A DNA stretch of 64,000 nucleotides from an uncultured Sphingomonadales bacterium (GTDB lineage: Bacteria > Pseudomonadota > Alphaproteobacteria > Sphingomonadales > Sphingomonadaceae), in assembly GCA_903821605.1 (NCBI GenBank), contig CAIJLZ010000014.1, positions 1 to 64,000 of the forward strand. Direction: 5' to 3'. Positions within the stretch are counted from its first letter, which is position 1. Every line of letters begins with the position of its first letter. The notes below the pieces were generated by a model that saw nothing but the letters and a program-made list of their open reading frames with translations, made no database searches and was not told the origin of the DNA. A program made the position numbers and the translations under genes. This document shows positions 59,425 through 64,000 of the stretch, piece after piece.

Positions 59425-60044
59425 TGGATGGCGTTGAGACCCCGGTGACCGAACCGCACAAGCGCGGCAACGCGACCCGGTTGTTGATCGAACTTGGCCC
59501 GCTCGTTGTATTTTTGGGGGCCTATTTTCTCGTCAAGGGACCGTCCGCGATCTTCATTTCGACCTTTGCCTTCATGGTGGCGATGGCAGTGGCGATGATC
59601 GTGTCCCGGCTGAAACTGGGGCATATCTCGCCGATGCTGTGGGTATCGGGCGCGATGGTGCTGGTCATGGGTTCGCTGACGATCTGGCTGCACAATGACA
59701 CCTTTATCAAGATGAAGCCGACCATCTATTATGCGATGGTCGCGGTGCTGCTGCTCTATGGTCTCATGTCTGGACGACCGATGTTGAAGCTTGTGCTCGA
59801 CGGCGCTTTTCCCGGCATGAATGAGGCGGGATGGCATAAATTAACCCGTAATTTCATGCTATTCTTTGCCTTTATGGCGATATTGAATGAAGTGGTCTGG
59901 CGTCATAGTACGACCGAATTCTGGCTTGGTTTCAAGCTATGGGGCGCGTTGCCGATGACCTTTTTATTCGCAATGTCCAACTATCCGATGGCGCTGCGCC
60001 ACGGCATGCAGGACCCCTCCGCCAAGGCGGCCAAGGACGACTGA
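59424..60044 (+). CDS. yciB: inner membrane-spanning protein YciB (septation protein A family)
   Basis: LLIELGPLVVFLGAYF; FIKMKPTIYYAMVAVLLLYG; ILNEVVWRHSTTEFW. Confidence 0.93.
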   Translation: MDGVETPVTEPHKRGNATRLLIELGPLVVFLGAYFLVKGPSAIFISTFAFMVAMAVAMIVSRLKLGHISPMLWVSGAMVLVMGSLTIWLHNDTFIKMKPTIYYAMVAVLLLYGLMSGRPMLKLVLDGAFPGMNEAGWHKLTRNFMLFFAFMAILNEVVWRHSTTEFWLGFKLWGALPMTFLFAMSNYPMALRHGMQDPSAKAAKDD

Positions 60045-60061
60045 ACCGGGGAGGGCGCTGG

Positions 60062-60736
60062 ATGTTTCGTATGTTCCGTTTGATCGGCAAGGCCGCTTTT
60101 CTGTTCGTCGGCATCAGCGTCATCTGGGTATTCATCTATCGCTTCGTGCCGCCGCCCATCACGTTCACGATGATCGGGGATGTGGTGACCGGGCGCGGGT
60201 TGACCAAGGACTGGATGAGCCTTGATCGCACCGATCCGAACATGGCGCGTGCCGTGATTGCCGCCGAGGACAGCAAATTTTGCCAACATCATGGGTTTGA
60301 TTTCGAGGCGATTGAAAAGGCGATGCGCCGCAACGCCCGGGGCGGGCGCATCCGGGGCGGTTCGACGATCAGCCAGCAAACCGCGAAAAATGCCTTTTTG
60401 TGGCAGGGCGGCGGCTATTTCCGCAAGGGGATGGAGGCATGGTTCACGCTCCTGATCGAGAATATCTGGGGCAAGCGGCGGATCATGGAGGTTTATCTCA
60501 ACCTCGCCGAAACCGGCATTGGCACCTATGGCGTGAACGCGGGGGCGCAGCGCTATTTCGGCCATGATGCGTCGCAACTGACCCGCGCGGAAGCGGCCCG
60601 TATCGCGGCGGTGCTGCCCCTGCCGAAAAAGCGCGATGCCGTTGACCCGGCGGGGTTCACGCGGCGTTACGGCAACCGTATCGCCAAGCGATCAGGCGTG
60701 GTGGGGCGCGAGGGCTTTGATAGCTGCCTGCGCTAG
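60062..60736 (+). CDS. mtgA: monofunctional biosynthetic peptidoglycan transglycosylase
   Basis: ARAVIAAEDSKFCQHHGFDFEAIEKA; GGSTISQQTAKNAFLW; KRRIMEVYLNLAETG. Confidence 0.96.
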   Translation: MFRMFRLIGKAAFLFVGISVIWVFIYRFVPPPITFTMIGDVVTGRGLTKDWMSLDRTDPNMARAVIAAEDSKFCQHHGFDFEAIEKAMRRNARGGRIRGGSTISQQTAKNAFLWQGGGYFRKGMEAWFTLLIENIWGKRRIMEVYLNLAETGIGTYGVNAGAQRYFGHDASQLTRAEAARIAAVLPLPKKRDAVDPAGFTRRYGNRIAKRSGVVGREGFDSCLR

Positions 60737-60740
60737 TGCA

Positions 60741-61565
60741 CTAGGCTTGCGCCCGGACGAGCCAGATCGCGCCGGAAAGAACCACCCGGTCCGCATTACA
60801 GCGCGCCGCTATCGCATCCCGGATATGTGCAAAGGCGGTCGCCTTGCGCGCTTCATCCCATGCCGCCATCGCCGCTGCCGCTGGCCCGATTTGTGCCGTG
60901 AGGCGGGCGGCGCGATCTGGTCCGCCTTGGTCGGTCAGCACAATATCGACGGTGAGCGGCACAATCTCGATATTGGTATAGCCGGCGGCGGCAAGGATAA
61001 GATGCAGCCGTTCATCATCGGCAAAGGCAAAGGGGCCGGGGGTCAGCGGATCGGAGGGCGGCGCGGGGTCGAGCAGGTCTGCAATCGCCTGTGCAGGCAC
61101 ATTGGCCCAGTCATTGAGGGCCATCGCCTGCCAGCAGCAAAAGACCAATCGCCCGCCCGGTTTTAGATTGCCGCGAATTCGGGTCATCGCCGCCACGGGA
61201 TCATCGAAGAACATCACCCCGAAGCGGGAAAGCGCGATGTCGAACGGCTTGTCCGCCACCCATTGACCGGCATCGGCAAGGCAGAGCGTGGCCCGCTCGC
61301 CCAGACGCTTGGCGGCCAGCTTCAGCATCGGGCCAGACACATCGACGCCCGTCACAGTCGCCCCTTGTTCCAGCGCCAGCGCACAGCTTTGGCCCGTGCC
61401 GCAGCCGATATCGAGCACGCGTTCACCCGGTTGGATCGCCGCGCGTGCCATCAAGCGGGTGGTCACATTTGCCAGCATCACATCGAGTTCAGGCTGGAAG
61501 GCGACCCATTTTTCGCCGGTGCGATTGTTCCAGAGTTCCTGTTGGGTCGGTGGGGTCTTGGTCAT
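60741..61565 (-). CDS. class I SAM-dependent methyltransferase
   Basis: GERVLDIGCGTGQSCALALEQGATVTGVDVSGPML. Confidence 0.92.
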   Translation of the reverse strand: MTKTPPTQQELWNNRTGEKWVAFQPELDVMLANVTTRLMARAAIQPGERVLDIGCGTGQSCALALEQGATVTGVDVSGPMLKLAAKRLGERATLCLADAGQWVADKPFDIALSRFGVMFFDDPVAAMTRIRGNLKPGGRLVFCCWQAMALNDWANVPAQAIADLLDPAPPSDPLTPGPFAFADDERLHLILAAAGYTNIEIVPLTVDIVLTDQGGPDRAARLTAQIGPAAAAMAAWDEARKATAFAHIRDAIAARCNADRVVLSGAIWLVRAQA

Positions 61566-61567
61566 CG

Positions 61568-62701
61568 TCAGCCCTTTGGCGGCGCCCATGGCATGACGAG
61601 CGTGCCGTCAGGCGCGGCGGTGTAGGTGGTCTGGGTCGGATAGGCGAAGGCATAGCCCTCGCGATTGCACAGATCGAGCAAGTCGAGGCAGAAGCGGTGC
61701 CGGGTGTCGAACAATTGCTCGATGGTTGCATCGTTCAGGTCGAAGGCGACTTCATAATCGAGGCTGGACGGGCCGAAACCGGTCATGCCGCAGCGCACCA
61801 GCCGGGCCTTGGGCGATTGCCCGATCAACTGCGCGATCAACTGATCAAGCGCGCGAATACGGTCGGGCTGGGTCTTGTAAACCAGCCCGAAATTGATCTG
61901 CACCCGGCGGCGTTCGGCCTCGGCCAGATTGTGGAGTTGCTTGGACAAGAGGTTGGTGTTGGAGATGATCACCTGATCGCCATTGGCGGCACGAATGCGG
62001 GTCGATTTCAGGCCAATGGCCTCGACCTGACCGGTCAGCGTGTCGAACTGGATCACATCGCCGACCTTGAACGGCTTGTCGAAGATGATGGCAAGCGCCG
62101 CGAATAGCTCGCTGAAAATCCCCTGCGCGGCCAGACCAATCGCGATGCCGCCAATGCCCAGACCGGCGACAAGGCCGGTCACGTTGATGCCCAGATTGTC
62201 GAGGATCACCACCGCCGCGATGGCGAACAGGGCAAAGTTGACCAACAGCCGGATCAACCCCATGGCGGTGCCGAGCCGTTCATTGCCTTCGCCCGCGCCC
62301 GCCCGATATTCGACCATGGCGAGGATCAATTCGCGCAGCCAGATCGCGCCTTGCACCACCAAGGCGACGGTCAGCAGCGTATTGGCGAAATGCACCACCG
62401 CCTCCGGGGCCATGCCATAGCGCACCGTCATCCACAGGCCAATGATCACCGCGACCGTCAGCTTGGTGCGCGACAGGACGCGGTAGGTCAGGCGCTGGGG
62501 CAGGGTGTAGCTGTCGATATGGCGCAGCCGCCGGACCACCAGCGCGCCGGCAATCCAGACGATGGCGATGAGCAGCGCAGCGGTGGCGGCGGCCAGCATC
62601 AGGCTCGTGGTGTGATCCTGAAACCAGCGCATCGCAATGGCCCACAGGCCGTCAAGTTCTTGGAGGAAAGTTGGTGCAGTCATAGGCGCAACATCTGCCA
62701 T
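61568..62701 (-). CDS. mechanosensitive ion channel family protein
   Basis: GLGIGGIAIGLAAQGIFSELFAALAIIFDKPFKVGDVIQFDTLTGQVEAIGLKSTRIRAANGDQVIISN. Confidence 0.95.
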   Translation of the reverse strand: MADVAPMTAPTFLQELDGLWAIAMRWFQDHTTSLMLAAATAALLIAIVWIAGALVVRRLRHIDSYTLPQRLTYRVLSRTKLTVAVIIGLWMTVRYGMAPEAVVHFANTLLTVALVVQGAIWLRELILAMVEYRAGAGEGNERLGTAMGLIRLLVNFALFAIAAVVILDNLGINVTGLVAGLGIGGIAIGLAAQGIFSELFAALAIIFDKPFKVGDVIQFDTLTGQVEAIGLKSTRIRAANGDQVIISNTNLLSKQLHNLAEAERRRVQINFGLVYKTQPDRIRALDQLIAQLIGQSPKARLVRCGMTGFGPSSLDYEVAFDLNDATIEQLFDTRHRFCLDLLDLCNREGYAFAYPTQTTYTAAPDGTLVMPWAPPKG

Positions 62702-62770
62702 GCGGGGGCCAAAGGTGCAATGCGCTGTGCTTGTTTTGCCTCATCCGGTGCGCGGGCGTGGCGGGCTGGC

Positions 62771-63508
62771 TTAGGCCCGGTGGGCCGCGATCAGGAATTC
62801 GACATTGCCCTCCGGCCCGGTGATGGGTGAGGGGGTGACGCCCTCCACCCGCCAGCCCGATGCCGTGAACCATGCCGCCACCTCGTCGCAGACGCGTTGA
62901 TGCACTAAGGTGTCGCGGATCACGCCCCCCTTGCCCACCTCTTCGCGCCCGGCCTCGAACTGCGGCTTGATAAGCGCAATACAACGGGCGTGGGGCGCCG
63001 CGAAGCTAAAGGGGCGTTCCAGCACCTTGGACAGGCCGATGAAACTCGCGTCGCAGACGAACAGGTCAATGGGCTCGGGAATATGCTGGGCGGTCAGGAT
63101 GCGGGCGCTGGTCTGTTCATGGACGATCACGCGAGGATCGTTGCGCAGCTTCCACGCCAGTTGGTTGGTGCCGCTGTCCACCGCATAGACCTTGGTCGCG
63201 CCGTGATGCAGCAGGACATCGGTAAAGCCGCCGGTGGACGAGCCGACATCCATCGCCATCACATTCGCAACATCCCAGCCGAAATGGTCGAGCGCGCCTT
63301 GCAGCTTGACGCCACCACGCGACACCCAGGGATGATCGCGCCCGCGCACTTCGAGCGGGGCATCCGGGGCAAGGGCCTGGCCCGCCTTGGTAATCCGCGC
63401 CTCGCCCGAAAAGACAAGCCCGGCAAGGATCAACGCCTGCGCCCGGGTCCGGCTTTCAGCCAGCCCGCGTTCGGCAAGCAACTGGTCGGCGCGACTAGTC
63501 TTGGCCAT
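62771..63508 (-). CDS. TlyA family RNA methyltransferase
   Basis: S4 domain ADQLLAERGLAESRTRAQALILAGLV; MDVGSSTGGFTDVLLHHGATKVYAVDSGTNQL; LIKPQFEAGREEVGKGGV. Confidence 0.95.
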   Translation of the reverse strand: MAKTSRADQLLAERGLAESRTRAQALILAGLVFSGEARITKAGQALAPDAPLEVRGRDHPWVSRGGVKLQGALDHFGWDVANVMAMDVGSSTGGFTDVLLHHGATKVYAVDSGTNQLAWKLRNDPRVIVHEQTSARILTAQHIPEPIDLFVCDASFIGLSKVLERPFSFAAPHARCIALIKPQFEAGREEVGKGGVIRDTLVHQRVCDEVAAWFTASGWRVEGVTPSPITGPEGNVEFLIAAHRA

Positions 63509-63570
63509 GGCGACGCTTTGAAGGGGAGGGCAGCGGGATCATGGCGGCCTGATAGCGTGTGGCACGGCAT

Positions 63571-63604
63571 AAAAAAAGAGGCCGGCACATCATGGGCCGG
63601 CCTC
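63571..63604 (-). terminator. rho-independent terminator downstream of ammonium transporter
   Basis: Minus strand GAGGCCGGC-CCATGATGT-GCCGGCCTC-TTTTTTT. Confidence 0.9.
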
Positions 63605-63718
63605 AGGTGGTTCGCAGGAGGAACCTTGGGAGAGAACTGCCGTGATCGGCAGGGCTCAATCTGGTGTGGAGGCGGGCCGCCGTGGGTCGCGTTGGCTGCC
63701 CGCCTCCAATTATTGACC

Positions 63719-64000
63719 TCAGTAGTTGTAGGCGCGTTCGCCATGGCTCGCGAGGTCGAGACCTTCGCGTTCCTGGTCTTCCGTCACCCGCAGACCCATG
63801 GTCTTGCTGAGGATGAAGAAGATCACGGCCGAACCGATACCCGACCATGCGAGGGTCAAGGCAACGGCCTTGAGCTGCACGATGACCTGAGCAGCCATGT
63901 CGTAGGTGCCTGCAACCGCCGGGAAGACGGTGTAGTCGAAGAAGCCCTGACCGCCGAGCGCCGGATCGGCAACAATGCCGGTGGCGATGGCGCCGAAGAT
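63719..64000 (-). CDS. ammonium transporter, C-terminal part (5' end beyond window)
   Basis: Reverse strand ...FFILSKTMGLRVTEDQEREGLDLASHGERAYNY*, typical AmtB C-terminus. Confidence 0.9.
   Translation of the reverse strand: MFGAIATGIVADPALGGQGFFDYTVFPAVAGTYDMAAQVIVQLKAVALTLAWSGIGSAVIFFILSKTMGLRVTEDQEREGLDLASHGERAYNY

Noticed and set aside
1-64000. CRISPR arrays, rRNA genes, intact prophage or toxin-antitoxin loci
   Set aside because: No regularly spaced repeats, rRNA sequence, phage structural genes or recognisable TA pairs were seen

Overview
The window looks like alphaproteobacterial (sphingomonad-like) chromosome with two parts. Positions 1 to ~15.87 kb are an accessory, mosaic region next to a tRNA-Ser(GGA) gene. 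It holds IS3, IS5 and IS6 transposase remnants, a DUF2256/ABC1-kinase/DCC/lipocalin set, an SDR-flavoprotein-SDR catabolic cassette between two eroded IS6 copies, a TOPRIM primase/helicase-like gene, a DUF2924/serine-recombinase operon and a SEC-C protein. A 145-bp direct repeat (about 91% identical by hand alignment) that includes the 3' end of the tRNA-Ser gene lies at 117-261 and 15723-15867 and brackets most of this region. From ~15.9 to 64 kb the content is mostly ordinary core genome: proC, ybjN-like, ubiK, tspO, two coupled AraC regulators, a suf operon, leuA, purQS, coq7, dsbB, ctpA, two tRNA-Glu genes, recJ, ALDH, an FMN glutamate-synthase-like gene, polA, a flippase, a Tad pilus cluster with no visible cpaF, rsmB, htpX, a ubiH-like gene, dapF, mtaB, ftsY, yciB, mtgA, mscS, tlyA and an ammonium transporter 3' end. 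The best candidates for something new are: (1) the 7.0-13.9 kb replication/recombination module, with a shared 17-19 bp palindromic operator at two divergent control regions, three TATCGATCA iterons, an 11-bp hairpin and AT-rich palindromes; (2) a structured, terminator-ended RNA candidate at ~18.60-18.74 kb; (3) the eroded IS6 pseudo-composite transposon. All product names come from motif recognition by eye; no searches were run.
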